A stretch of DNA of 64,000 bases from Terriglobales bacterium (lineage in GTDB: Bacteria > Acidobacteriota > Terriglobia > Terriglobales > Acidobacteriaceae), in contig DATHMF010000104.1 of the NCBI GenBank assembly GCA_035487355.1, positions 1 through 64,000 on the forward strand, given 5' to 3'. The position numbers were made by a program, and so were the translations under genes. Position 1 is the first letter of the stretch. Each line of letters opens with the position of its first letter. Shown here one piece after another: positions 34,045 through 44,200 of the stretch. The notes under the pieces are model-generated. The model made no database searches. It saw nothing but the letters and a program-made list of their open reading frames with translations, and was not told the origin of the DNA.

Positions 34045-36519
34045 GTGGTGAATTCCGGTCCCAATCATAGACGCTTACCTCAACTTAAAGTTTTTTGCTT
34101 CGCTTGTCTGCTGTTGGTCCTGTTTGTAAGTTGTGGCAAGCAAGAGCCACAGCCAGGGCACGTATTGGATGAAGCCCGCCTTGCGGGGCGTCCTGCCGAC
34201 AGCTTTCCCGCCGCGGGCGAGGATTACTTCCATGATATGGATGGCGGCATTGCGCTTACGCCAGATGAGGTCAAAGGCCGTAATACCTGGTTGATTTGGA
34301 CGGGCGGGAATGATCGCTTTTGGGACAGCATTTCCACGTCAAGCTTCGGCACCCTGGATTTTCTTAAGACACTATCGTCTCATCCAAGCCTCAAGTACAC
34401 CCGTGACAACCGGTGGGAGTATCTCGGCCTGGTGAATGAGCCCTGCTTCGAAAAGGCCACTGGCCCGGATCCGCAGAGATTTGGATTGTGGCTGGATAAA
34501 CGGAAGAGTGGCCCGGATTGTCCGGCAGAACCGTTTGAGGACGATAAAAAATATCCTGGAGTTGCGATAGGCGCCCGGGGCAAAAACATTCCTGCGGGAT
34601 CTTTCTACGGCTATGCGACTGGCATTGTCGGGCTGCGGCTGTTTCCCAATCCTGCATTTGATGACGCCGCCGCCAAGAAGTGGGACGCGGAGCGCTACTA
34701 CAACGATCCTACGTACTACCTGTCCAAAGACCTGGTTAAGCCCTACCGGGTAGGCATGTCGTGTGCGTTTTGCCATGTCGGGCCGAATCCGACCAAGCCT
34801 CCGGCGGACCCTGATAACCCAAAGTGGGAAAACATCAGCTCCAACGTGGGGGCGCAGTACTTCTGGGTTGACCGGATTTTTGACTGGGAGGCCGATCCGA
34901 AAAGCTTCGCCTTCCAACTCTTTCACACGGCGCGGCCGGGGAGCCTCGATACTTCATTGGTCTCTACCGACAACATCAATAATCCGCGAACCATGAATGC
35001 AATCTACAACCTGGGGCCGCGGCTACAGCAGGCCAAGCGATTTGGGAAAGAGACGCTGGCGGGTGGCGGGCTGAACAACAAACAATTCAACGATTTCGTG
35101 AAAGAAGGACCGCTTACGGAATTCTTCCAGAAGCCGGACACGGTCTGGTCGCCGAGAGTTTTAAAGGACGGTGCAGATTCAGTTGGGGCCTTGGGCGCAC
35201 TTAATCGTGTTTACCTGAACATCGGGCTGTTTAGCGAAGAGTGGCTGCTGCACTTCAATGCGCTCATTGGTGGCAAGCCCACGACGCCGATCCAGATCGC
35301 GGATGCCAGGAATAACTCCTCGTATTGGGGAGCTACCGAAGCGCAGACGGTCAATATGGCCCTTTTCTTCCTGAAGAGCACAGCGCCGCACAAGCTCAAA
35401 AACGCTCCGGGGGGAACTGGATATCTGAGTAAAAACCAGGCCCAGCTCACGCGCGGCAAGGTGGTATTTGCGGAGACATGCGCGCGCTGCCATTCGAGCA
35501 AGCTGCCGACGCCGGCCCCGGGGGTTGATCCCGGTGGATGCTCCGGGCCGAAGTATCTTGATTGCTGGAACGAGTATTGGGCGTGGACGAAGACACCCGA
35601 ATTCAAGCAGAAAATGCGCGCGATTGTGCTGCGCGACGACTTCCTCGATGGAAATTACCTGTCGAGCGAGCTGCGCATTCCAGTGACCCTGTTACAGACC
35701 AATGCGTGCAGTCCACTGGCAACGAACGCGATTGGCGGGAACATCTGGGACAACTTTTCTTCGCAGACATACAAAGACCTTCCCTCTGTGGGTGCAATTA
35801 CCGTCTATGACCCTTACACAGGAGAAAAAAGCAGCTACCAAATGCCAGCCGGCGGGCGTGGATACACCCGCCCGGCTTCACTCATCAGCTTGTGGTCAAC
35901 CGCACCCTTCCTGCTGAACAACAGTGTGGGGAAGTTTGAGCCCAGTCCTTCGGTTGATGCCCGCATGAGGTCGTTCAATGACTCGATTGAGAAGATGCTC
36001 TGGCCGGAGAAGCGTGAGAAAGACTCTCTTTTGGGAGACAAAGTGCCCGGTGTGATTGATCGCACCACAACCACGAGCTATCTCATCGTGCCCGCGGGGT
36101 ATCTCCCTGACAAGCTGCGTCCGCTTCTCGGATTCGGCAGCCGTGTTCTGCCTTCGGTCTTCGGCGAGGGCGGCCTCGAAATAGGACCTATCCCTGCCGG
36201 CACACCGGTCGATTTGCTGGCGAATTTGAACCTGTTGCCGGAGAGCGCAGATCCGGCGGAACGGCTGAAACATGATGAGCAGGTTGTTACGCTTTTGCTC
36301 AAGCTGAAGCAAGACCTGAAGAGTCTCCCAGCAGGGGCGAGCGACGAAGATGCGCGCAAGGTTTTTGCGAACGTGGCCAAGCCGTTATTCGAATTGAGCA
36401 AATGCCCGGACTACGTGGTCAACCGCGGCCATTATTTCGGCACCAGTTACGCGACTGGCGAGCCGGCATTGAGCGATGAAGATAAACGAGCACTGATCGA
36501 ATTCCTGAAGACATTCTAG
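34045..36519 (+). CDS. Di-haem c-type cytochrome lipoprotein
   Basis: An 824-residue protein. A lipoprotein signal ends in LLLVLFVSC with the lipidation Cys at 30, so it is membrane-anchored on the periplasmic side. Two haem c sites are present: C240-A-F-C-H244 and C479-A-R-C-H483. Conserved aromatic blocks include LIWTGGNDRFWD (83-94) and AIYNLGPRLQQAKRFGKETL. The large size and two haems recall cytochrome c peroxidase-like/RoxA-like di-haem proteins, but I cannot assign an enzymatic activity. It is 150 bp upstream of the GMC oxidoreductase and may accept its electrons. Confidence 0.85.
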   Translation: MVNSGPNHRRLPQLKVFCFACLLLVLFVSCGKQEPQPGHVLDEARLAGRPADSFPAAGEDYFHDMDGGIALTPDEVKGRNTWLIWTGGNDRFWDSISTSSFGTLDFLKTLSSHPSLKYTRDNRWEYLGLVNEPCFEKATGPDPQRFGLWLDKRKSGPDCPAEPFEDDKKYPGVAIGARGKNIPAGSFYGYATGIVGLRLFPNPAFDDAAAKKWDAERYYNDPTYYLSKDLVKPYRVGMSCAFCHVGPNPTKPPADPDNPKWENISSNVGAQYFWVDRIFDWEADPKSFAFQLFHTARPGSLDTSLVSTDNINNPRTMNAIYNLGPRLQQAKRFGKETLAGGGLNNKQFNDFVKEGPLTEFFQKPDTVWSPRVLKDGADSVGALGALNRVYLNIGLFSEEWLLHFNALIGGKPTTPIQIADARNNSSYWGATEAQTVNMALFFLKSTAPHKLKNAPGGTGYLSKNQAQLTRGKVVFAETCARCHSSKLPTPAPGVDPGGCSGPKYLDCWNEYWAWTKTPEFKQKMRAIVLRDDFLDGNYLSSELRIPVTLLQTNACSPLATNAIGGNIWDNFSSQTYKDLPSVGAITVYDPYTGEKSSYQMPAGGRGYTRPASLISLWSTAPFLLNNSVGKFEPSPSVDARMRSFNDSIEKMLWPEKREKDSLLGDKVPGVIDRTTTTSYLIVPAGYLPDKLRPLLGFGSRVLPSVFGEGGLEIGPIPAGTPVDLLANLNLLPESADPAERLKHDEQVVTLLLKLKQDLKSLPAGASDEDARKVFANVAKPLFELSKCPDYVVNRGHYFGTSYATGEPALSDEDKRALIEFLKTF

Positions 36520-36669
36520 AAGCGGCAGGCAGATCAGGCGCGAGTAGGGAACAGCCGGCGCTTGCATGTCCCAAGCGCAGCAAGTCAGGTGAGCCTTGCA
36601 TCGGGGTCGCAGCCGGAGTGTTCCCAAAGATTTGCAACGTATTTTAATAACCCAGCGCAGGAGAGAGAA

Positions 36670-38571
36670 ATGAGCGCAAGAGATTTTGACTACATCATCG
36701 TAGGTTCGGGAGCAGGAGGAGGGCCACTTGCGGCGAACCTGGCGCGCGCCGGATTCAAAGTTTTGGTACTCGAAGCTGGAGGCGATTCCTGCGCGTCGGA
36801 CGAACTGGGAAGCTACATGTACGAGGTACCGATTTTTCACGGTCTCTCTACCGAGTACCCGGGATGCGCCTGGAGTTATTCGGTCCGTCATTATTCCGAT
36901 ACGGCCAGGCAGAAGCTGGATTCGAAATTCGTGGAGGCGATGAACGGCATCTGGTATCCGCGCGCGGGAACTCTGGGAGGCTGCACCGCCCACAATGCCA
37001 TGATTACGGTGATGCCACAGGACAGCGACTGGAACTGCATCGCGCAGATCACCGGCGACCAAAGCTGGAACGCAGAAAAAATGAGCAGCTATTTCGAGCG
37101 CCTGGAAAACTGCACCTATGTTTCCCCGCCGGACTCGCCGGAATACGTTGCCCAAGGCGTGGTATCGAGCATTACCGAGCTTTTAGAAGGTCAGGAAGAC
37201 TGGCGCGACTGGCATCATGGGCACGGTTTTAAGGGCTGGCTCACCACCAGTGAAGGCGATCCCAAGCTAGCTTTGAAAGATCTGGAGATTGTGGCCCTGC
37301 TTCTCAACGGAGTAAAAGAAGTGTTGAAGGACCATATTGGGAATCCGGTAGTCGGTTTGGAGTGCCGCTTTGACCCAAACGATTCCCGCAACCGTAAGAA
37401 TAATTCTGAAGGACTTGCGTTTACCCCGCTTGCCGTTGCCAACGGGAAGCGGAACGGCCCACGGGAGTATCTATTAAAGACGCAGAAGGAGTATCCAAAC
37501 AATCTGACGATACAACTGGGAGCGCTGGTGACCCGCGTATTGTTTGACGGAAACACAGCGGTTGGAGTGGAGTTCTTTGAGGGTGCGCACCTTTATAAAG
37601 CCGATCCTGGATTTGACGGCCACGCGCCTTTGGCAGCGCGCAGCGCAACTGCCCGCGAAGTGATTCTGGCCGGAGGCGCTTTCAATAGCCCTCAGATGCT
37701 GATGCTCTCTGGAGTTGGGCCGCGCGAGCAACTGAGCAAATTCGGTATCCGCGAAGTTGCGAACCTGCCTGGCGTAGGCGCAAATCTGCAAGATCGTTAC
37801 GAAGTTGGCGTGGTATCTGAATTGAAGCGGCCGTTCAGCCTCTTGGAAGGGGCAACGTTCGCTCCGCCTGAAAAAGGCGCTCCGGTGGATGCCTACCTCG
37901 AAGAGTGGAAGCAAGGCAAAGGCATCTATGCTTCCAACGGCGCATTGATCGGGATCATCAAGAAATCTACGCAGGACAAACCCGAGCCGGACCTTTATGT
38001 ATTCGGCTTGCCGGGTTTCTTTAAAGGCTACGAGCCGGGATATTCCAAGAACTTCGAGCGCTACCATAACCGGTTTACGTGGGCGATTCTCAAAGCGCAC
38101 ACAAATAATACGGCCGGGCGGGTAACGCTGCGCTCGGCCGATCCGCGCGATACACCGGTAATCGAATTTCGCTACTTCAGTGAAGGCAATGACCAGAGCG
38201 GAGCCGATCTCGAAGCAGTCATCGAAGGGGTCGAGTTTGTTCGCGATATGAATGAAAGGCTCTCTGGGATCATTGGCGATGAGCTGGTGCCGGGCCCCGG
38301 AATCGACAGCAAAGAAAAGCTGCGCGACTTTATCCAGAACGAAGCCTGGGGTCATCATGCTTCCTGCACCAACAAAATCGGGGCGGATAACGACGACATG
38401 GCCGTTCTGGACAGCCGTTTCCGCGTCCGAAAAACCAAAGGGCTGCGAGTAGTGGACGCCTCGGTTTTTCCGAAAATCCCAGGCTACTTCATCGTGACTC
38501 CGATCTACATGGTCAGCGAGAAGGCCTCTGACGTGATCATCGAGGATGCGCAGCGAGGTCAAAAAGCATGA
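36670..38571 (+). CDS. GMC family FAD-dependent oxidoreductase
   Basis: A 633-residue flavoprotein of the glucose-methanol-choline family, which oxidises alcohol groups of sugars, sterols or other substrates. The FAD Rossmann motif is at residues 6-17 (FDYIIVGSGAGGGPLAANLA), the flavin-attachment/loop block at GIWYPRAGTLGGCTAHNAMI, the GMC signature 2 at EVILAGGAFNSPQMLMLSGV, and the active-site His pair region at AWGHHASCTNKIG near the C-terminus. The start at 36670 has AGGAGAGAG upstream; an ATG at 36562 would add a non-homologous 36 residues. No signal peptide is seen, which is odd next to a periplasmic cytochrome. The stop overlaps the next start (ATGA, 38568-38571). Confidence 0.93.
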   Translation: MSARDFDYIIVGSGAGGGPLAANLARAGFKVLVLEAGGDSCASDELGSYMYEVPIFHGLSTEYPGCAWSYSVRHYSDTARQKLDSKFVEAMNGIWYPRAGTLGGCTAHNAMITVMPQDSDWNCIAQITGDQSWNAEKMSSYFERLENCTYVSPPDSPEYVAQGVVSSITELLEGQEDWRDWHHGHGFKGWLTTSEGDPKLALKDLEIVALLLNGVKEVLKDHIGNPVVGLECRFDPNDSRNRKNNSEGLAFTPLAVANGKRNGPREYLLKTQKEYPNNLTIQLGALVTRVLFDGNTAVGVEFFEGAHLYKADPGFDGHAPLAARSATAREVILAGGAFNSPQMLMLSGVGPREQLSKFGIREVANLPGVGANLQDRYEVGVVSELKRPFSLLEGATFAPPEKGAPVDAYLEEWKQGKGIYASNGALIGIIKKSTQDKPEPDLYVFGLPGFFKGYEPGYSKNFERYHNRFTWAILKAHTNNTAGRVTLRSADPRDTPVIEFRYFSEGNDQSGADLEAVIEGVEFVRDMNERLSGIIGDELVPGPGIDSKEKLRDFIQNEAWGHHASCTNKIGADNDDMAVLDSRFRVRKTKGLRVVDASVFPKIPGYFIVTPIYMVSEKASDVIIEDAQRGQKA

Positions 38572-41264
38572 AGGTGAATCCAAAGGCAGTCGAATTTTCC
38601 CAGGTCGCCGTTGCCGAGCTGGAAGACATCCTGCACCGGCGAGGCGTTGATCTTCCCATATTGGACCGCGCGGAGTGGGTCCAGCATTGCCATGACCAGA
38701 AGCTCTTTGGAGTCTCGATTTCTGGAGGAGGAATCCGCAGCGCGACATTTGCGCTTGGCGTATTGCAAGGCCTGGAAGAAAAGGAGCTGCTGTCAAAAGC
38801 CGATTACCTCTCGACTGTTTCCGGGGGCGGATACATCGGGTCCTGGCTTCAGGGTGTTCTGAAACGCGACCAAAGTTATGAGGCTTTGACCCGGAAAGTT
38901 CCGGGGCCCTCGAGCGAAGACCCCATCACGTTCTTGCGGAAATACAGCAACTACCTGGCGCCTCGGCACGGGTTCTCTATAGACACTTTGCTTATTCCGC
39001 TCATCTGGTTTCGAAACATGATGCTTAACCAGGCCATCATCATTTCGGCGTTTGCGGCGCTGTTTCTGCTGGTGGCGTGGCCCGGTATCGGACTTCACCA
39101 GTTGGCTGTCACGGATGGGACAACCTATTCCTGGGTGTTTCTGGGTCTTTCGGTGGCATTGGCCCTGGTTACAGTGATTTCACTCATCTACAACCTCAGC
39201 CGAATTGCGAAACGGGAATCCGATCCTGATGCTAAAGCAGCATTCCCAAAAGGGAAAGGCACAGGAGCGGTGTGGAAGTTGGTGGTTTTGCCCATCTTCT
39301 TAGCCGTGATTTTTCTCACTTGTACGGTCACTCCTAAAGGAGCTCCTTTGCGGTCTGTGGCTGTGGTTGGCGGGCTGCTGCTGTGGATACTTTTTGCGGC
39401 CCTGCAGTGGCACGGTGGCTTCGTGCTTTGCTTCAAGGCGCGCCGCAATAACCGCGGCGGTCTTGTTGCGCTCCTCCATATCATCTGGATGTCACTGGCA
39501 AGCACCGGCCTCACATGGCTTCTATTTGTTCTGGTCACAAGGCTCGTGATCTCCTGGGACGTCACGTCGTCTTCGGGGAGCCAATTGTCAATGGCGTGGG
39601 CGCCTCCTCTCTATTCGCTGGTATTGATGGCAGGGATGACCCTGCAAATTGGCCTGATGGGACAAGATTTTCCCGATTCGAGCCGGGAGTGGCTTGCCCG
39701 AACCGGCGCCCTGCTTGTGACCATCACCGGGGTGTGGGCAATCCTGTTCGCCATTGCGATTTTTTTGCCGCTCGGAGTTGCGCAAATCTGGATGAAAAGC
39801 AAAGTGCCTATCATTTCCGCAGCGACTGCCTGGATTGCGAGCACGGTCATGAGCGTCCTGGCAGGCAAGAGCAGCAAAACCGGAGCCACAAATGGCAGCG
39901 GCGGAGCCAACCAAAGCCAGACCATTGATCTAGTCGCGCGCTACGGGCCGTTTATTGCTGTTCCTGGTTTTCTGGTGGCGGTGACGTTCTTCGCGCAGGT
40001 ATTGCTGCATATCAATATAATCCGCAAACCTGGGTCGTTTTTCTCTAACTTTGCCAATTCGTATTGGGATTCGATTGCGATTACTACGCCACCATGGGTC
40101 TATCCGGTTGCGCTGTTGATTCTGTTTACCGTGATCTTCCTCGTGCTTTCTGTGCGAGTGAATATCAACGAATTTTCTATGCACCACTTTTACAAGAACC
40201 GCCTGGTGCGCTGCTATCTGGGAGCAAGCGCGACTAAAACGCGGGCAGCAGATTCATTCACTGGATTCGATCCGCAGGACGATCTCCCGCTGGCTGATCT
40301 TAAGTACAACGCATCCCAACCTCTACATGTTCCTTACCCTATTGTGAACGCCACCCTCACCGTAACCGCCGGTTCCGATCTGGCCAGCCAGGAGAGAAAA
40401 GCACTTCCCTGGATATTTACCCCCCAATATTCCGGGTTCTTCCCGGGACGCTCGGAAGCCGACCGAATCGCCCGGGGTGAGGCGCCCGAGGCGGCAACTT
40501 TTGTAGATAGCAAGGTGACGGGCGGCGGTGGCTTGCACCTGGGTACAGCGATGGCAATATCAGGAGCGGCGGTGAATCCCAACAGCGGATACCACTCTTC
40601 ACCGCAAACCGCGTTCCTGTTGACCTTGTTCGATGTGCGGCTAGGCTGGTGGATGGGTAATCCCATGGATGCAAACACTTATCAGAGGTCGGGGCCTCTA
40701 TTGGCGCTGTGGTGGCTGGGGCGGGAGCTGTTTGGTTTTGTGGACGAAAGCTCGAGTTACCTGAATCTCTCTGACGGTGGTCATTTCGAAAATCTCGGAC
40801 TCTACGAATTGGTACGCCGGCGTTGCCACTACGTGATCGCGATTGATGGAGAAGCGGACAGCGATTACCACTTTGGATCTCTGGGCGGCGCAGTGCGGAA
40901 GTGCCGGACCGACTTCGGGGTGGAGATTGAAATTGACCCGCGTCCTATCCGGCCCCGCGACGGTCTCAACGGCTCGCATTACGTGGTAGGACGAATCCAT
41001 TACCCGGAACCGAATAGCGCGCCGGGCTGTCTGTTGTACCTCAAGTCCAGCATCACCGGAGACGAACCTGCAGATGTTGAGGAATATCGCAGCGAACACA
41101 GCGAGTTTCCGCAGCAGTCTACTGCTCAGCAGTTCTTCTCTGAATCGCAGTTCGAAAGCTACAGGCGGCTTGGCTTGCATGTGGCAAGCAAGACGCTGCA
41201 TGATTTCGAGCTCGGTTCAGACCTGGAGGAGGCATTTGAGCGGCTGGGGCAGGCCCAGCCATGA
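38568..41264 (+). CDS. Membrane-embedded patatin-like phospholipase
   Basis: An 898-residue protein whose patatin domain is split. The oxyanion loop SISGGGIRSATF (residues 50-61) and nucleophile Ser85 in STVSGGGYIGSW are near the N-terminus; the catalytic Asp736 is in NLSDGGHFENLGLYELVRRR. Between them, residues ~140-540 carry about eight predicted membrane helices (for example LLIPLIWFRNMMLNQAIIIS, VWAILFAIAIFLPLGVAQIW, PVALLILFTVIFLVLSVR). The Ser-Asp dyad is complete, so lipid acyl hydrolase activity is plausible, on the cytoplasmic side if both termini are inside. Translational coupling is implied by ATGA overlaps with the genes on both sides. Confidence 0.88.
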   Translation: MKVNPKAVEFSQVAVAELEDILHRRGVDLPILDRAEWVQHCHDQKLFGVSISGGGIRSATFALGVLQGLEEKELLSKADYLSTVSGGGYIGSWLQGVLKRDQSYEALTRKVPGPSSEDPITFLRKYSNYLAPRHGFSIDTLLIPLIWFRNMMLNQAIIISAFAALFLLVAWPGIGLHQLAVTDGTTYSWVFLGLSVALALVTVISLIYNLSRIAKRESDPDAKAAFPKGKGTGAVWKLVVLPIFLAVIFLTCTVTPKGAPLRSVAVVGGLLLWILFAALQWHGGFVLCFKARRNNRGGLVALLHIIWMSLASTGLTWLLFVLVTRLVISWDVTSSSGSQLSMAWAPPLYSLVLMAGMTLQIGLMGQDFPDSSREWLARTGALLVTITGVWAILFAIAIFLPLGVAQIWMKSKVPIISAATAWIASTVMSVLAGKSSKTGATNGSGGANQSQTIDLVARYGPFIAVPGFLVAVTFFAQVLLHINIIRKPGSFFSNFANSYWDSIAITTPPWVYPVALLILFTVIFLVLSVRVNINEFSMHHFYKNRLVRCYLGASATKTRAADSFTGFDPQDDLPLADLKYNASQPLHVPYPIVNATLTVTAGSDLASQERKALPWIFTPQYSGFFPGRSEADRIARGEAPEAATFVDSKVTGGGGLHLGTAMAISGAAVNPNSGYHSSPQTAFLLTLFDVRLGWWMGNPMDANTYQRSGPLLALWWLGRELFGFVDESSSYLNLSDGGHFENLGLYELVRRRCHYVIAIDGEADSDYHFGSLGGAVRKCRTDFGVEIEIDPRPIRPRDGLNGSHYVVGRIHYPEPNSAPGCLLYLKSSITGDEPADVEEYRSEHSEFPQQSTAQQFFSESQFESYRRLGLHVASKTLHDFELGSDLEEAFERLGQAQP

Positions 41265-44200
41265 AGCGCGGCGCCGCTGCCGGTTCTGCTTTGGGAACTG
41301 CCATTCTCGCACTTTTCCTGCTGCGCGGCTCGACAACCGGTCCCGGCGTTGCCGCTGTGAATCCAACACAGATGGAGCATTTGGCGGCCGCGGCTCTGGC
41401 TGAGACGCAAAGCTCGCCGAAGACATGGCCAGAAGATGGTCCATGGCAGGCCTCGCGCCGGCACTTTGCCGGGAAGCGGCCTGAAGGTGAATGTCCTTTA
41501 TTTATGGCACAAGGGGAGGATCCCCGAGACAAACAATGGTGCATTCCGCCCCAGGAGCAAGTGCGGGCGATGATTGCGATCGTGCCCGACCCGGTCCACA
41601 GTCATATGGCGCTCGTATTCGACCGGTCAGTCGAAGCCCTGCAGCTAGCGGCGCAATCCATGAATTACGTAATTGATGATTACTGGCTGCCGTGGCCGAC
41701 AGGCAGCGACGGGTCGCGGCCATCAACGAAAGACCAAAATGAAAAAGAAGCGTATCCGGGTTTAGTCATGTTCCGATGGAACGGCGCAGCGAGCGAGAAG
41801 ATTCCAAGCGTTCTTTACGTTTTTCTGGTCGCCGATACATCCACCGCCGGTATCAATGGCACCCAGTTCAGCAACGCTGTGGATTACGTGCAGAAGGTTT
41901 GTATGAATCCCGGGCAGCAGGAGTCTGGGTGTGGCAACTCAGGCCGAATCTGGATCATGGGGCCTACCTTTTCCGGATCCCTCGAATCTTTGCGGAGATT
42001 GACCGCCGCAAAGAGTTCCCCAGACTTCACGGCATACAGCGGCACGGTTTCAAGCCTATGTGCTATTCACAATCAACACTTGTTCGATCAACCTGCACTA
42101 TTGGAAAAATCGTTTTCTCCCGCCTGTATTCAACCAGATGAGACAAGCCCGCCGCATCTCAAGTTCAGGTCTCTGGTGAACGACACAGAGACCGCGGTCA
42201 GCAAATTTGTAAGTCTGCTGCAACAGAGCAAGAACATTAACTGCAAGGGCCATGCGGAGATCGCAATCCTCTCGGAAGCGGCCACCACCTATGGGACGGT
42301 AGGGAGCAGTGGGATGAGCAGGACCGATTCTGAGACGCAGCGCAGGACCGATCCTGACGATCAGCCTGTCTCCTGCGAGCTGGACTCTTTTTCTTATCCG
42401 CGCGAGATTTCCAGCCTGCGCAACGCATACCAGAAGGCGGTGGGCCAGACCTCCGCTTCTGGGGCGAACAATTCAGGGGCTGCACAAAATTCCCTGCCGT
42501 TCGATCTTACCGACAGGCAACCCAACAACAGCGATGAGCCACCCGACTTCTCCATGCAACAGGGGCCGCTCTCTAAAGAGGCGGTGCTGATGCAAATCGG
42601 GCTCCAGTTGCGGCGCGAGCACTACAAGTACATTGGAGTGATTGGCAGTAATGTGCTGGATGTTCTGTTTCTTAGCAATTTTCTTCGGAACGCCTGCCCG
42701 GATGCCCGCCTTTTCGTTCTCAATTCAGACCTGATGTTTGAGCGCCAGCTTGATAACGTGCCGTACATCGGAATGCTTGCGGTCACAACCTATCCGCTGG
42801 TGGGGCGCAACTCGTATTGGACAAGCCAGGACAAAACGAACCAGACAAACAGGAGACCAGCCCTCAAATATCTGCCACTTGCCGATCAATATGAGGAAGG
42901 CCAATACAACGCCGCCTTGCTGGTAATGAAACAAGTGGTTCCCGCGCCTGACCCGGATAAAAATTCCGGTCTTCGTGAATTCCGCGAGCCTTTCGTGAAA
43001 TCTCAAGCGGACTTTGATCCCAAAACAACGCCGCTTCCGCTATGGCTCACAGCGGTAGGTACGGGAGGGTATTGGCCGATACAGATCCTTACCCGGGAGC
43101 CAGAATCCGGCTCTACAACACCGACGCAAGGTCTCGACCCTATATTGGAAGATGTAGATTTTTCCGCGGGCTGGCATGTAATCACGCTGCTACTGTGTGC
43201 GCTCGCCTTCCTGCATATTTTCATACTCTGGACAGCTTCGAATTTGAAGTCACGGTTCCGCGACTTTGCCCTGGGCTGCGCAGCTCCCGGACAACGTCTA
43301 TTTTTCATCAACGTGGCTTCTGCCTGTCTCGCCCTTGCCTTGGCGATGCTGGCAGCACCAGCGTGGCGCTTCGGCCTTCGTGCAGGATTTTCTGTCCTGG
43401 CAATTGTGGTTGTGGTCCCTATTGCCATTTTGGGTCTTTTGCTCATCTGTGCCTGGCTGAATTATGTTTTCCATGGGATTTGGCAGAAAGCAAAAGAAGA
43501 GAAGCAAGCGGAGGCAAAGCTCCCCTTCTGGAGCAAGAACGGTCTTTGTGCGGTAGTGTGGGTTCTTGCCGTCGCCGGAGCAGGACTCTGGCTGTTGCTT
43601 CTGGCTGACGGCCCCTCGCACTATGGTTTCTTTTTCGCTTATCGTACAGTGAACCTGGCAACCGGCGTCTCCCCGTTTACGCCTATGCTCCCGCTGTTTG
43701 CCGCCTCGTACTGCTGGTGCGTCTTTGAGATATGGCGGCTGCGCTTTCATGATCACGTTCGCCCGAAGCTGAACATTACCAATGGCCTCCCTGGCGCCCG
43801 GAGTGAAAATTGCATTGCGGACTCTGTCTACAGGTATTTTCTCAACCCAAACTATCAGATCGTTTTTTTTCTCATCTTCGGGGTATGGCTGTTCTTCTTC
43901 AATCCTTTCCAGCCTTTCTGGTTGTTTGAGCACGTTGCTTTTAGCGTGCTTTATGGCGTGCTGTTGTGCATCTTGGTGGCGCTAACGCTCTCCGGCGGGC
44001 TGCGCCTGGTACAAATCTGGTCGAGGCTGAGAAAGCTCTTGCGGGAGCTGGAGTGGTCGCCGATTCGCCTGGCCTTCAGCCGCCTGAAAGAGGGGAGTTG
44101 GTCTCCTATATGGGAGTCCGGTGGACAGGACGTTGAATGGACCAATATGGCCCGCTCTTTCGAGGTCATAGAACAGATCAACAGTTGCGGCCGTGATCCG

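Noticed and set aside
37474..38796. 440-codon minus-strand ORF
   Set aside because: Antisense to the GMC oxidoreductase and patatin genes, whose motifs are clear.
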